The translations under genes were made by a program, and so were the position numbers. From NCBI GenBank assembly GCA_965221545.1, contig OZ244901.1:3782001-3846000 (forward strand): a DNA stretch of 64,000 nt. The letters run 5' to 3'. Position 1 is the first letter of the stretch; each line of letters begins with the position of its first letter. Under the pieces are notes generated by a model, which made no database searches, had not been told where the DNA came from, and worked only from the letters and a program-made list of their open reading frames with translations. This DNA comes from JAJEFO01 sp022819605. Lineage in GTDB: Bacteria > Pseudomonadota > Alphaproteobacteria > Rhodobacterales > Rhodobacteraceae. This document shows, piece after piece, positions 18,651 through 26,990 of the stretch.

Positions 18651-20096
18651 TCAATCGGGGTCTGCGGGAATGATCTTGCGTTCATCGCAGGACGAAACGC
18701 GCAAAATGTTCGTGGTGCCCGGCGTTCCGAAAGGGACACCGGCGGTCACGACGAGAAAGTCGTCCGGTGAAGCGAACCCTTCCGCTATGGAGGCCCTTGC
18801 CGAGTTTATGACGGCAGTCTTGAACCGATCCACCTCGCTGGTATGGGAACAGTGCAGACCCCAAGACAGGCAGAGTCGCCTGGCCGTCTGGATCCGGGAC
18901 GTCATGGCAATGATCGGAACATGGGGCCGTTCGCGCGCCACCAGCAACGCGGTCGTCCCGGACTCCGAGTAGCTGCAGATCACCTTGATGTCGGCGGTTT
19001 CCGCTATTTCGCGTGCAGCAGAAACGATGCCGTCTGCAACAGACTGCTTGGGCCCCCCCCTGCTGGCATCCACGACATCGCGATACGTGGGATCGCTCTC
19101 GACCTCGATCGCGACGTTGTGCATCGTCGACACCGCCTCGACAGGATAGGATCCGACTGCGCTCTCGGCCGAGAGCATCACCGCATCTGCGCCTTCGTAT
19201 ATTGCGGCGGCAACGTCAGACACTTCGGCACGCGTTGGCATCGGGCTCTCGATCATCGATTCAAGCATCTGCGTTGCCACGATCACGGGCTTCGCTGCCG
19301 TCCGGCACTTTCGCACCAAGCGCTTCTGGATCGGCGGCACGTTCTGGACCGGCAATTCCACGCCGAGGTCGCCGCGGGCAACCATGACTCCGTCCGACGC
19401 TTCCAGAATGGAGTCGAAATTGCGCACCGCAGCGGGCTTCTCGACCTTTGTCATCAGCGCCGCGCGACCCCGTGTCAGCTCGCGCGCCTCGTGGACATCT
19501 TCGGCTCGCTGGACGAACGACAGGGCCAGCCAGTCGACACCAAGCTCGCACACGAATTCCAGATCCGATCTGTCCTTCTCTGACAATGCAGCGAGCGGCA
19601 GAAGCACGTCCGGCACGTTCACGCCCTTCCGGTCCGAGACCGTGCCGCCCACGAGTACCGTGCAGTCCGCGAATTCGGGACCGTGCTCTTCGACTTTCAT
19701 GCGGATCTTTCCGTCATTAACAAGCAGCGTTGCATCCTTCTCCACGGCTGCGAAGATCTCGTGATGGGGAAGTTGCACCCTGTTCGGCCCGCCCGGTGCA
19801 TCCGAAAGATCGAAACGAAATCTCTGGCCTTCTTCGAGATCAACGGCACCGTTCGCAAAGGTGCCCACCCTGAGCTTCGGCCCCTGCAGGTCGGCAAGGA
19901 TCCCTATGGGTCGAGCCACGTCCTGTTCGACCTTGCGGATGATCTCGTGACGAGCCCTGATATCGTCGTGATCTCCGTGACTGGTGTTCAGGCGGAACGT
20001 GTCGGCCCCGGCCTCGAACAGTTTGCGGATCATGTCGTAGGAGCTCGACGCCGGACCTAGTGTCGCGACGATCTTGACGTTTCGGAGACGGCGCAT
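18651..20096 (-). CDS. pyk: Pyruvate kinase
   Basis: 481 residues. It converts phosphoenolpyruvate and ADP to pyruvate and ATP in the cytoplasm. Recognisable are NVKIVATLGPASSS at the N-terminus, the active-site TKVEKPAAV strand with the catalytic lysine and glutamate, GDLGVELP, and the VMLSAESAVGSYPVEAVSTM segment. The B domain (near residues 70-165) and the C-terminal allosteric domain (ICSYSESGTTALLVARERP) are both present. The gene is divergent from the N-formylglutamate amidohydrolase gene across 95 bp (20097-20191), where both promoters must lie. Confidence 0.96.
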   Translation of the reverse strand: MRRLRNVKIVATLGPASSSYDMIRKLFEAGADTFRLNTSHGDHDDIRARHEIIRKVEQDVARPIGILADLQGPKLRVGTFANGAVDLEEGQRFRFDLSDAPGGPNRVQLPHHEIFAAVEKDATLLVNDGKIRMKVEEHGPEFADCTVLVGGTVSDRKGVNVPDVLLPLAALSEKDRSDLEFVCELGVDWLALSFVQRAEDVHEARELTRGRAALMTKVEKPAAVRNFDSILEASDGVMVARGDLGVELPVQNVPPIQKRLVRKCRTAAKPVIVATQMLESMIESPMPTRAEVSDVAAAIYEGADAVMLSAESAVGSYPVEAVSTMHNVAIEVESDPTYRDVVDASRGGPKQSVADGIVSAAREIAETADIKVICSYSESGTTALLVARERPHVPIIAMTSRIQTARRLCLSWGLHCSHTSEVDRFKTAVINSARASIAEGFASPDDFLVVTAGVPFGTPGTTNILRVSSCDERKIIPADPD

Positions 20097-20191
20097 GAGG
20101 CATTCCCTTGGATCGGATGATATTCTCTACTGCCGCAAATGTTAGCGCCTGACAACTGGCCAACGGGCGTGTCGGGCGGTAGTTTCCTGCC

Positions 20192-20956
20192 ATGCCGTTC
20201 GAACCGGAAGAATCATCGGACCTGAATCCCGTCATCGTCGTTGGCGAATCGCGGCCCTCGCGATGCCTGGTGCTGTGCGATCACGCGTCGAACGCGGTCC
20301 CGTCCTGGGTGGCAAATGGCGACCTCGGAATCTCGCGTGACGACATGTCGCGGCACATCGCTTATGACGTGGGTGCGTCAGGGCTGGCGGTGAAGCTGGC
20401 GGAGCGGCTGGATGCGCCCGCAGTCCTGGCAAACTACTCGCGCCTTGTCATTGATCCGAACCGGGGCGAACACGACCCGACCCTTGTCATGCGGATCTAC
20501 GACGGCACCATCATTCCGGCCAATCGCAATGCGGACGAGACCGAAATCGAACGGCGCAAGGAAATTCTCTACCGACCATACCACCGCACTATCGCGAAGA
20601 TCGCGGCAAGGCAGCCGGACACCGTCATCCTTTCGGTCCATTCATTCACGCCGCAGTTTCGCGGTCGAAAGCCCCGCCCGTGGCACGTGACGCTGCTGTT
20701 TGCCGACGATGACCGCCTTTCGCTCCCCTTGCTGGCAGGGCTGGCTCGCGAAAGGCAGCTGATCGTCGGCGCAAACGAGCCCTACAGCGGCAGGCTTGAG
20801 GGGGACACGATTGACAGGCATGCCGTGCAGACAAGGCGACAAAATACCTTGATCGAGGTGCGCAACGACCTGATTGCCAAGGAGCGAGATCAGGCGGAGT
20901 GGGCCGACCGCCTTGCCGGCCTCCTTCCCGAGGCACTGGCAGCGGCAGAAACGTGA
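20192..20956 (+). CDS. N-formylglutamate amidohydrolase family protein
   Basis: 254 residues of the zinc-dependent FGase family, which removes formate from N-formylglutamate in histidine breakdown or acts on related N-acyl amino acids. Motifs include VLCDHASNAVP near residue 28, NRGEHDP, YRPYHRTI and VILSVHSFTPQFRGR, which supply the expected Asp/His/Glu metal and catalytic residues. No other hut gene is near, so histidine degradation is not supported by context. Its neighbours are DUF1244 (12 bp downstream) and pyk, a common alphaproteobacterial grouping. Confidence 0.85.
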   Translation: MPFEPEESSDLNPVIVVGESRPSRCLVLCDHASNAVPSWVANGDLGISRDDMSRHIAYDVGASGLAVKLAERLDAPAVLANYSRLVIDPNRGEHDPTLVMRIYDGTIIPANRNADETEIERRKEILYRPYHRTIAKIAARQPDTVILSVHSFTPQFRGRKPRPWHVTLLFADDDRLSLPLLAGLARERQLIVGANEPYSGRLEGDTIDRHAVQTRRQNTLIEVRNDLIAKERDQAEWADRLAGLLPEALAAAET

Positions 20957-20967
20957 GGAGAAGCTCG

Positions 20968-21291
20968 ATGGACGACAAGACCCGCATTGAACTGGAAGCC
21001 GCCGCGTACAGGCGCTTGCAAAGGCACCTGATGACCGACCGCCTTGACGTTCAGAACATCGACCTCATGAACCTCGCCGGGTTTTGCCGGAACTGCCTGT
21101 CGCGCTGGTATCAGGAGGCGGCGGGCGAGCGAGGCATCGAGATCTCGATGGAGGAGGCTCGCGAATCGTTTTACGGCATGCCCTACGATGACTGGAAAGC
21201 CATGCACCAGACCGAGGCAACAGCGGGACAAAAGGCTGCGTTCGAGCAGTCCCGGAAGCTCCATGATGATCAGAACGGGGGCGACGGCTGA
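20968..21291 (+). CDS. DUF1244 family protein
   Basis: 107 residues. The family signature is present: LMNLAGFCRNCLSRWYQEAA near residues 31-50 and FYGMPYDDWKAMHQ near residues 67-80. The protein is small, soluble and of unknown function, conserved through alpha- and gammaproteobacteria. ATG 20968 follows GAGGAGAAG and starts 11 bases after the amidohydrolase stop, so the two are co-transcribed. It may be the same functional module as the preceding hydrolase, but this rests on linkage only. Confidence 0.85.
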   Translation: MDDKTRIELEAAAYRRLQRHLMTDRLDVQNIDLMNLAGFCRNCLSRWYQEAAGERGIEISMEEARESFYGMPYDDWKAMHQTEATAGQKAAFEQSRKLHDDQNGGDG

Positions 21292-21394
21292 ACTGACGAT
21301 CTTCGCCACGTGATCTATCGCCGCTCCGTTGCCGGCCAGCATCAACGGCAGCCGAAGCCGCGCAATTCAGACTCGCTGAAGCGCGACAACAGCG

Positions 21395-22255
21395 CTAAGC
21401 AGCCGACTTCAGGGATTCCTCGATATAAATTTGTCGAAGCCGGGTTGCGACCGGACCGGGCTTGCCGTCACCGATTCTCGCGCCGTCGATTTCGATGACC
21501 GGCATCACGAAGGTTGATGCAGACGTAATGAATGCCTCGTCCGCCTCCTTGGCCTCTTCCACGGTGAACGGCCGCTCCTCGACCTTCATCTGCGCCTCCC
21601 GCGCAAACGCCAGCACGGCCTTCCGAGTGATGCCATGCAGGATCTTTTCGGAGAGATCTCGCGTGATGATCCTGCCATCCCGGACGATGCAGGCGTTGTT
21701 CGAGGTGCCTTCGGTCACGACACCTTCCTCGACCATCCAGGCATCGTCCTTGCCCTGATCCTTGGCCATCTTCTTTCCAAGGACGGGATAGAGAAGCTGG
21801 ACCGTCTTGATGTCGCGGCGTGCCCAACGAAGGTCGTCGATCGTGATTACCCTTATGCCTGTCGTCGCGACCGGACTGTCGACGATGTTCTTGGTCTGCG
21901 TGAACGCCAGCACCGTTGACGGCACGAGCTCGGGCGCCGGGCAGTCAAAGTCTCGGTCCTTGTCTGCGCCGCGAGTGATCTGGAGATAGATCATGCCTTC
22001 GGTCAGTGCATTCCGCCGAACCAGCTCCCGAAAGACCTCGGCCAGTTCCTCACCGGAAATCGGCGACGCCATTTCAATTTCACCCAGGGATCTCTCAAGT
22101 CGGGCCGCGTGCCCGGCGAAGTCAATCAGCTTGCCGTCAAGGACGCTGGTCACTTCGTAGACGCCGTCAGCAAAAAGAAACCCCCGGTCGAATATCGACA
22201 CGCGAGCCTCCTCTTCAGCAACGTATTCTCCGTTGATGTACACGATGCGGCTCAT
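21395..22255 (-). CDS. D-amino acid transaminase (class IV, PLP)
   Basis: 286 residues of the branched-chain/D-amino acid aminotransferase fold (class IV). The start RIVYINGEYVAEEEARVSIFDRGFLFADGVYEV is typical of D-alanine transaminases. The PLP lysine is in RRDIKTVQLLYPVLGKK, and the cofactor-anchoring EGTSNNACIV follows near residue 180. It would interconvert D-amino acids and 2-oxo acids, for example D-Ala with 2-oxoglutarate to give D-Glu. Only three bases separate it from the upstream epimerase gene, and GGGGGTGA precedes the ATG. In this operon it fits a D-glutamate/D-alanine catabolic role. Confidence 0.87.
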   Translation of the reverse strand: MSRIVYINGEYVAEEEARVSIFDRGFLFADGVYEVTSVLDGKLIDFAGHAARLERSLGEIEMASPISGEELAEVFRELVRRNALTEGMIYLQITRGADKDRDFDCPAPELVPSTVLAFTQTKNIVDSPVATTGIRVITIDDLRWARRDIKTVQLLYPVLGKKMAKDQGKDDAWMVEEGVVTEGTSNNACIVRDGRIITRDLSEKILHGITRKAVLAFAREAQMKVEERPFTVEEAKEADEAFITSASTFVMPVIEIDGARIGDGKPGPVATRLRQIYIEESLKSAA

Positions 22256-22258
22256 TGC

Positions 22259-23224
22259 TCACCCCCATAGTTCAGGCCGTGGCGGATGCACGCACCCGTC
22301 ATCGAATTCCAGCGCATGGTCGCGGTCTTCGGCCAGAAGCAGCGGCCCGTCAAGGTCAACCACTGACGCACCTTGGGCAAGCAGGACCGCAGGCGCCATG
22401 GCAAGCGACGTGCCGACCATGCATCCAACCATGATGTCGTGACCTTGCTCCCGCGCCGCATCCCTGAGCGCCAATGCCTCCGTCAGGCCGCCAGCCTTGT
22501 CGAGCTTGATGTTCACTGCATCATACTTGCCCTTGAGCGTCGGCAAGGTCGCCCTGTCATGAACCGACTCGTCAGCGCAGACCGGCAGCGGCCGCTCGAT
22601 TTCGGCAAGCATCTCATCATTGCCGGCAGGCAATGGCTGTTCGACCAGCCGGACGCCAAGCCGTACCAAGTGCGGCGCAATTTCCGAATACAGTTCGGCA
22701 CTCCACCCCTCGTTCGCATCGACAATGATCCGTGTGTCCGGCGCGCCGCGCCGAACGGCTTCAAGCCTAGTCATGTCATCTTCGCCGCCCAGCTTTACTT
22801 TCAGCAATGGTCGCCCAGCGTGCATTCGAGCAGACGCCTCCATCCTCTCAGGCGTGTCGAGCGACAGCGTGTACGCGGTGACAACGGGACCCGGCGCATC
22901 GAGCCCGGCCAGCCGCCATGCCCGCTCTCCCGCCTGCTTTGCCGCAAGATCCCACAACGCGCAGTCAATGGCGTTGCGCGCCGCGCCGGCTGGAAGCGAT
23001 TCCTGGAGCCCCTGGCGGGTCAAATCATCCGGCAAGCCCATGACTTGATCTGCCACTGACTTCATGGATTCGCCGTAGCGCGCATAGGGAACGCATTCGC
23101 CCTTGCCGACCTTCCCTTCGGCTTCGATGCGAACGGTCAGAACCTCGGCGACATCACGCGACCCACGCGAGATCGTGAATGTCTCGGCCAGCCGGAACGT
23201 CTCGGGATTGGCACGTATCTCCAT
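22259..23224 (-). CDS. dgcA: N-acetyl-D-glutamate racemase / dipeptide epimerase (DgcA-like)
   Basis: 321 residues of the enolase superfamily, muconate-lactonizing subgroup. All acid-base and metal residues are visible: the KxK motif in LLKVKLGG near residue 141, Asp in IIVDANEGW, Glu in VEQPLP, Asp in CADESV and the opposite-face Lys in NIKLDKAGG. By sequence alone this could be an L-Ala-D/L-Glu epimerase. Because the neighbour is a DUF1611/DgcN protein, the better reading is DgcA, which racemises N-acetyl-D-glutamate in the DgcN-DgcA D-glutamate pathway known in marine proteobacteria. That assignment depends on context. Confidence 0.82.
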   Translation of the reverse strand: MEIRANPETFRLAETFTISRGSRDVAEVLTVRIEAEGKVGKGECVPYARYGESMKSVADQVMGLPDDLTRQGLQESLPAGAARNAIDCALWDLAAKQAGERAWRLAGLDAPGPVVTAYTLSLDTPERMEASARMHAGRPLLKVKLGGEDDMTRLEAVRRGAPDTRIIVDANEGWSAELYSEIAPHLVRLGVRLVEQPLPAGNDEMLAEIERPLPVCADESVHDRATLPTLKGKYDAVNIKLDKAGGLTEALALRDAAREQGHDIMVGCMVGTSLAMAPAVLLAQGASVVDLDGPLLLAEDRDHALEFDDGCVHPPRPELWG

Positions 23225-23357
23225 TCAATCGGATCTTTCCGGCGGCTCGTTTCCGAGGAATGCGTACTGGGCTTTCTGCCATCCGATCAACCCCGTTGCA
23301 CGGCATGGCCCGACATGGCCACCGCTGCACATCGACCCAAGCAAGCACCCAGCGAAC

Positions 23358-24359
23358 TCAGATCGCGTCCAGCGCATCCACAAGGCGAGCGGCCCCATGA
23401 CGAAAGGGATCCACTGTCGGCAGGCCCGTCCGTTCCTCGATCTCCTCGCAAGAGCGCGTGGCCTCATCGTCGTCCAGCGCACTCGTGTTCATCGAAACCC
23501 CGCAGATCCGCACGTCCGGGTTCGCGACTTGGGCAATTGGAAGCGCCACTTCGCGAAGCTTTTCGAGCGTTGGCAGTCCGTAATGCGGCAAGCCCCGCAT
23601 ATGTGTCCGCGTCGGTTCATGGGCCAGTATGACGGCATCCGGCTGCCCGCCATGAATCAGCGCCATCGTCACACCGGAATAGGAAACATGGAAAAGGCTG
23701 CCCTGTCCCTCGATGTGATCCCAGTGGTCGGAGTCGTTGTCTGGCGTCAGGTGCTCGACCGCTCCTGCCATGAAGTCCGCGACAACGGCATCAAGAGGTA
23801 CGCCGCTTCCCGTGATCAGGATTCCTGTCTGGCCTGTCGGACGGAAGGTCGACTTCATTCCTCTCGACCTCATTTCCCTGTCCATGGCGAGACCCGTGTA
23901 CATCTTGCCAATCGAGCAATCGGTTCCGATCGCGAGGCAACGCTTGCCCGTCCGCTTCTTTCCGTTTGCAATCGGATATGCGACCGTCGGCACGCGTACG
24001 TCATGGAGAGACCGATCGTTCCGCTGCGCAACCTCCCTCAGGGCGTCTTGATCACGCAGCAGGTTGTGCTGGCCGTTGGCCAAGTCGAATCCGATTTCCA
24101 GGGCGTCCTTCAGAACATCGAGCCAGGCTTCCGGGATGATCCCGCCCCGGTTTGCCACGCCGACGACCAATGTACGGGCACCTCTTTCCCAAGCGTCGCT
24201 CAAGCTCAGATCGGGCACGCCCGCGTCAGCCTTGCAGCCGTCCAGCCGCAACTGCCCGACGACATGTTCGGGCCGCCAGTCGGCAATGCCCTGTGCCACC
24301 TTTGCGGCGAGCTGATCAGGCGCATCACCAAGAAAAAGCAGATAAGGCTTGAGAATCAT
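23358..24359 (-). CDS. dgcN: DgcN-like DUF1611 protein (D-glutamate N-acetyltransferase)
   Basis: 333 residues of the DUF1611 family. There is a P-loop-like sequence AIGTDCSIGKMYT near residue 170 and the family segments FRPTGQTGILI and HWDHIEGQGSLFHVSYSGVTMALIHGG. Members next to an enolase-superfamily epimerase have been described as DgcN, which N-acetylates D-glutamate so that DgcA can racemise it. It is the first gene of the minus-strand unit dgcN-dgcA-transaminase; 133 bp separate it from dgcA. Its promoter region, shared with malyl-CoA lyase, is unusually AT-rich. The family is clear; the exact reaction is inferred from the gene pair. Confidence 0.8.
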   Translation of the reverse strand: MILKPYLLFLGDAPDQLAAKVAQGIADWRPEHVVGQLRLDGCKADAGVPDLSLSDAWERGARTLVVGVANRGGIIPEAWLDVLKDALEIGFDLANGQHNLLRDQDALREVAQRNDRSLHDVRVPTVAYPIANGKKRTGKRCLAIGTDCSIGKMYTGLAMDREMRSRGMKSTFRPTGQTGILITGSGVPLDAVVADFMAGAVEHLTPDNDSDHWDHIEGQGSLFHVSYSGVTMALIHGGQPDAVILAHEPTRTHMRGLPHYGLPTLEKLREVALPIAQVANPDVRICGVSMNTSALDDDEATRSCEEIEERTGLPTVDPFRHGAARLVDALDAI

Positions 24360-24434
24360 GACATCCTCCCACGGCTCGCAATTTTAGGCGTCCCCGGTGG
24401 AAAGTTCTGCCAATTGCTGTTGAATTTTTTTCAA

Positions 24435-24531
24435 TTTGCGAATTATTTCCTTCGTTTTTGCGAAATCTTCGACGAAAATTGCTCACTCGGTATGCCGCAG
24501 TGCAACAGGTTTGCATGCTGCAGCGCAACAT
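24435..24531. promoter_or_regulatory. Candidate operator region between dgcN and malyl-CoA lyase
   Basis: Within the 215-bp divergent spacer, two direct copies of TTTGCGAA occur at 24435-24442 and 24457-24464, exactly 22 bp apart, or two helical turns. Beside them TTGAA and TTCAA arms flank a T-run near 24419-24435. A second block near 24492-24531 is rich in TGC/GCA (GTTTGCATGCTGCAGC). Both blocks are in much more AT-rich DNA than the genes around. These look like sites for one or two regulators controlling both directions; no regulator gene is adjacent and I cannot name the protein. Confidence 0.4.
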
Positions 24532-24574
24532 TATAGTCAGTTCGTGACTGAGCCTCGCGAAAGGTGCGCTGCCC

Positions 24575-25531
24575 ATGAGTTTCCGTCCGCAACCCCCCGC
24601 GCCGAGCCGTCCGAATCGATGCCAGCTCTTCGGTCCCGGCTCACGGCCGTCGATTTTCGAGAAAATGGCGGCATCCGAGGCAGACGTGATCAACCTCGAC
24701 CTCGAAGATTCTGTCGCGCCCAGTGACAAGCCCGGGGCGCGGAAGAACGTCATCGAGGCGATTGGCGACCTGGATTGGGGCAGAAAGACCTTGTCAGTCC
24801 GCATCAACGCCCTCGACACGCCCTACTGGTACCGGGACGTGGTCGATCTCCTCGAAAACTGCTCCGAACGCCTGGACCAGATCATGGTTCCGAAAGTCGG
24901 GTGCGATGCCGACGTCTATGCCGTCGATGCCCTGGTGTCCGCCGTGGAATCCGCCACAGGTAGATCCAAACACATTGACCTGGAGGTGATCATCGAGACC
25001 GCTGCCGGCATCACCAACGTGGAACGGATCGCAGCAAGCTCACCTCGTCTCACGGCCATGAGCCTGGGCGCGGCGGACTTCGCGGCCTCGATGGGCATGC
25101 AGACGACCGGAATCGGCGGCACCCAGGAAAACTACTACATGGCACGGGAAGGAAGGAAGTACTGGTCCGACCCCTGGCACTGGGCTCAGACCGCGATCGT
25201 GGCGGCCTGTCGAACCCACGGCGTCCTTCCGGTCGACGGACCCTTTGGGGATTTTTCCGACGACGAGGGCTTCCGTGCACAAGCGCTGCGATCGGCAACG
25301 CTTGGGATGGTTGGCAAGTGGGCGATCCATCCAAGGCAGATCGAACTTGCCAACGAAGTGTTCACGCCGTCAGAGGAAGCGATCACCGAAGCCCGGGAAA
25401 TCCTTGCCGCGATGGAGGATGCGCAGCGATCCGGATCCGGTGCAGCCACCTACAAGGGAAGGCTTGTTGACATCGCGAGCGTCCGACAGGCCGAAGTCAT
25501 TGTGCGGCAGGCCGAACTGATCGACCTGTGA
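24575..25531 (+). CDS. mcl1: L-malyl-CoA/beta-methylmalyl-CoA lyase
   Basis: 318 residues, exactly the length I recall for the Rhodobacter Mcl1 enzyme, of the HpcH/HpaI/CitE fold. It cleaves malyl-CoA to acetyl-CoA and glyoxylate, and beta-methylmalyl-CoA to propionyl-CoA and glyoxylate, in the ethylmalonyl-CoA pathway. Key stretches are INLDLEDSVAPSDK, the EVIIETAAGI segment with the metal-binding glutamate, SLGAADFAASMGMQT and GKWAIHPRQIE. It starts at ATG 24575 after AAAGGTG. It is divergent from the D-glutamate operon and is not followed by another pathway gene; ccr and other ethylmalonyl-CoA genes are not in the window. Confidence 0.9.
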   Translation: MSFRPQPPAPSRPNRCQLFGPGSRPSIFEKMAASEADVINLDLEDSVAPSDKPGARKNVIEAIGDLDWGRKTLSVRINALDTPYWYRDVVDLLENCSERLDQIMVPKVGCDADVYAVDALVSAVESATGRSKHIDLEVIIETAAGITNVERIAASSPRLTAMSLGAADFAASMGMQTTGIGGTQENYYMAREGRKYWSDPWHWAQTAIVAACRTHGVLPVDGPFGDFSDDEGFRAQALRSATLGMVGKWAIHPRQIELANEVFTPSEEAITEAREILAAMEDAQRSGSGAATYKGRLVDIASVRQAEVIVRQAELIDL

Positions 25532-25654
25532 CTCGGTGACCGCCCTTCATGCGGCGCGTCCCGGTGCCGGACGCGCCCATCGCCATTCCACCTGATCGCG
25601 ATTCCGACGACCGGTAGGGACACGTACAAGGTCTTGGCCCTTGACGCCGCGCGG

Positions 25655-25870
25655 TCAGGTCCACCACCGTCCCGGACGCTCACACCACGCTACGGCATCG
25701 CACGGATGCTGTAATTCACCGGCGAGGCGGCTGGCTTCCAACGCGAAAGCGTGTGCATTCGAGTCAACAATATCGTTGTTCCAGACAAAGTTCGGCCAGT
25801 CATGTCTTTGCCAGATATACGTCACGTGCGACTCCGTCTTCCGCCGGAACGGCTTATGAGCCGAACACAT
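25655..25870 (-). pseudogene. Truncated Fic-family gene, N-terminal stub only
   Basis: The minus-strand frame contains VTYIWQRHDWPNFVWNNDIV followed by DSNAHAFALEASRLAGELQ. This is the recognisable N-terminal DUF4172-type segment of Fic AMP-transferase family proteins (consensus like YIWQ.pDWP.F.wd...l...la..r...G.L). After about 40 residues the similarity stops and the frame closes at 25655. No HPFxxGNGR catalytic core is found between here and malyl-CoA lyase. The start could be GTG 25825 or ATG 25870. This is a remnant of a toxin-like or stress gene, still preceded by an intact-looking operator. Confidence 0.6.
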
Positions 25871-25912
25871 CACTATTCGGCTCATCCATACATTTAGTAT
25901 TGAGCCGAATAG
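25857..25912. promoter_or_regulatory. Three-half-site operator upstream of the fic remnant
   Basis: The 9-mer TGAGCCGAA occurs at 25857-25865 and 25901-25909, with its exact reverse complement TTCGGCTCA at 25876-25884. The second and third sites extend to a perfect 12-bp inverted repeat (CTATTCGGCTCA at 25873-25884, TGAGCCGAATAG at 25901-25912) around an AT-rich 16-bp spacer that could hold a -10 element. It lies 30-90 bp upstream of the fic stub's GTG. It looks like an autoregulatory operator that has outlived its gene. Confidence 0.6.
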
Positions 25913-26181
25913 CTGCTTGATTTGGACCAATTGACGGATGCTCCGCAGGGCAGCGCCATCCGGGAACTCCGCCGGCATCGGTGGCTCCTGGACGAAGCCA
26001 TCCCCTGCCGAGAAGGTGTGCCCAGAAAACCCGAGGCAAAGCGATGTGACCGCGAGCGGGACGCGCGGCCGGGACGTTGAGTGGATCCTGAATGGCAGCG
26101 TGCGTTCAACTCGCGCCCGGCCAAGACGCGTGTCCACAATACTTGCGCCGGCTCACTGGAGCCGGCGCACAATCAGAAAAG
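25913..26181. other. Gene-free stretch between the fic operator and coxM
   Basis: Open frames here are short and match no family I recognise. Together with 25532-25654 and the fic stub, it makes a 650-bp gene-poor zone between malyl-CoA lyase and the cox operon, which may be residue of lost accessory DNA. Its right end carries the hairpin listed separately. Confidence 0.5.
26144..26169 (-). terminator. Hairpin downstream of the coxSLM operon
   Basis: A perfect 11-bp stem (TGCGCCGGCTC at 26144-26154, GAGCCGGCGCA at 26159-26169) with a 4-nt loop lies 12 bp after the coxM stop. No clear U-tract follows on the minus strand, so it may act as an RNA-end stabiliser or a weak terminator. Confidence 0.5.
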
Positions 26182-26979
26182 TCAGCTGGCGGCAGCGACG
26201 GCGCGCCTGGCCATGACGGAAACCAGATTGGCACGATAGACGCCATCGCCGTGGATGTCGGACAACATCTCTTCCGCATTCACCGAAATGCCGTTCAGCG
26301 CTTCCGCGGAGAACTCGCCGCCAAGCGCGGCCTCGAATTCGCCCGCCCGGAATGCGCCGTCCGCACCGGCCCCGGTGACCCCGACGCGAACGCCGCCATC
26401 ACCCCTCGCAACGAAGACGCCGCACATGGCGTAGCGCGAAGCGGGGTTCGGGAACTTTGCATAGGCGCCTGCCTCCGGTGCCGTGAAGCCAATCGACGTG
26501 ATGAGTTCGTCATCCTCGAGTGCAGTCTCGAAGAGGCCGACGAAAAAGTCATCCGCCGCCATCTCCCGGCTGGCCGTCTTGATCGTCGCCCCCAGCGCCA
26601 GCATCGCCGCCGGGTAGTCCGCCGCAGGATCATTGTTTGCGATCGAGCCGCCGATCGTGCCGCGATGGCGAACCGCCGGGTCGCCGATATTCGCGGCCAT
26701 TTCGCAAATTGACGGACAGACGTTGCGCAATTCGCCGCTGGCCGCGACTTCCGCATGGGTCGTCGCGGCTCCAATCGTCACCTCACGCCCCGAGACCGTA
26801 ATCCCGCGCATGTCCGCGGCGCCCGACACGTCGACAAGATCCGACGGCGCAGCGAGGCGCGTCTTCATGGCCGGTATCAGCGTCTGGCCGCCCGCAAGGA
26901 ACTTCCCGTCCTCCGTTCCGGAAAGGAGCCTGGCAGCTTCGGATGCGTTGGACGCCTTGTGGTAGTTCAATGAATGCAT
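26182..26979 (-). CDS. coxM: FAD-binding medium subunit, xanthine dehydrogenase/CODH family
   Basis: 265 residues. The two FAD-binding motifs of CoxM-type flavoproteins are present: AGGQTLIPAMKTRLA near residue 30 and TIGGSIANNDPAADYP near residue 107. The C-terminal CO-dehydrogenase flavoprotein domain follows. The subunit passes electrons from the molybdenum and iron-sulfur subunits to the quinone pool or another acceptor. It is the third gene of a coxS-coxL-coxM unit, 11 bases after coxL. The S-L-M order is characteristic of form II (BMS-type) operons. Confidence 0.87.
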   Translation of the reverse strand: MHSLNYHKASNASEAARLLSGTEDGKFLAGGQTLIPAMKTRLAAPSDLVDVSGAADMRGITVSGREVTIGAATTHAEVAASGELRNVCPSICEMAANIGDPAVRHRGTIGGSIANNDPAADYPAAMLALGATIKTASREMAADDFFVGLFETALEDDELITSIGFTAPEAGAYAKFPNPASRYAMCGVFVARGDGGVRVGVTGAGADGAFRAGEFEAALGGEFSAEALNGISVNAEEMLSDIHGDGVYRANLVSVMARRAVAAAS

Positions 26980-26990
26980 CGCCTCTCTCC

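Noticed and set aside
23103..24536. 477-codon open frame on the plus strand
   Set aside because: It is the shadow of dgcN and the end of dgcA; both have motif-level support on the other strand.
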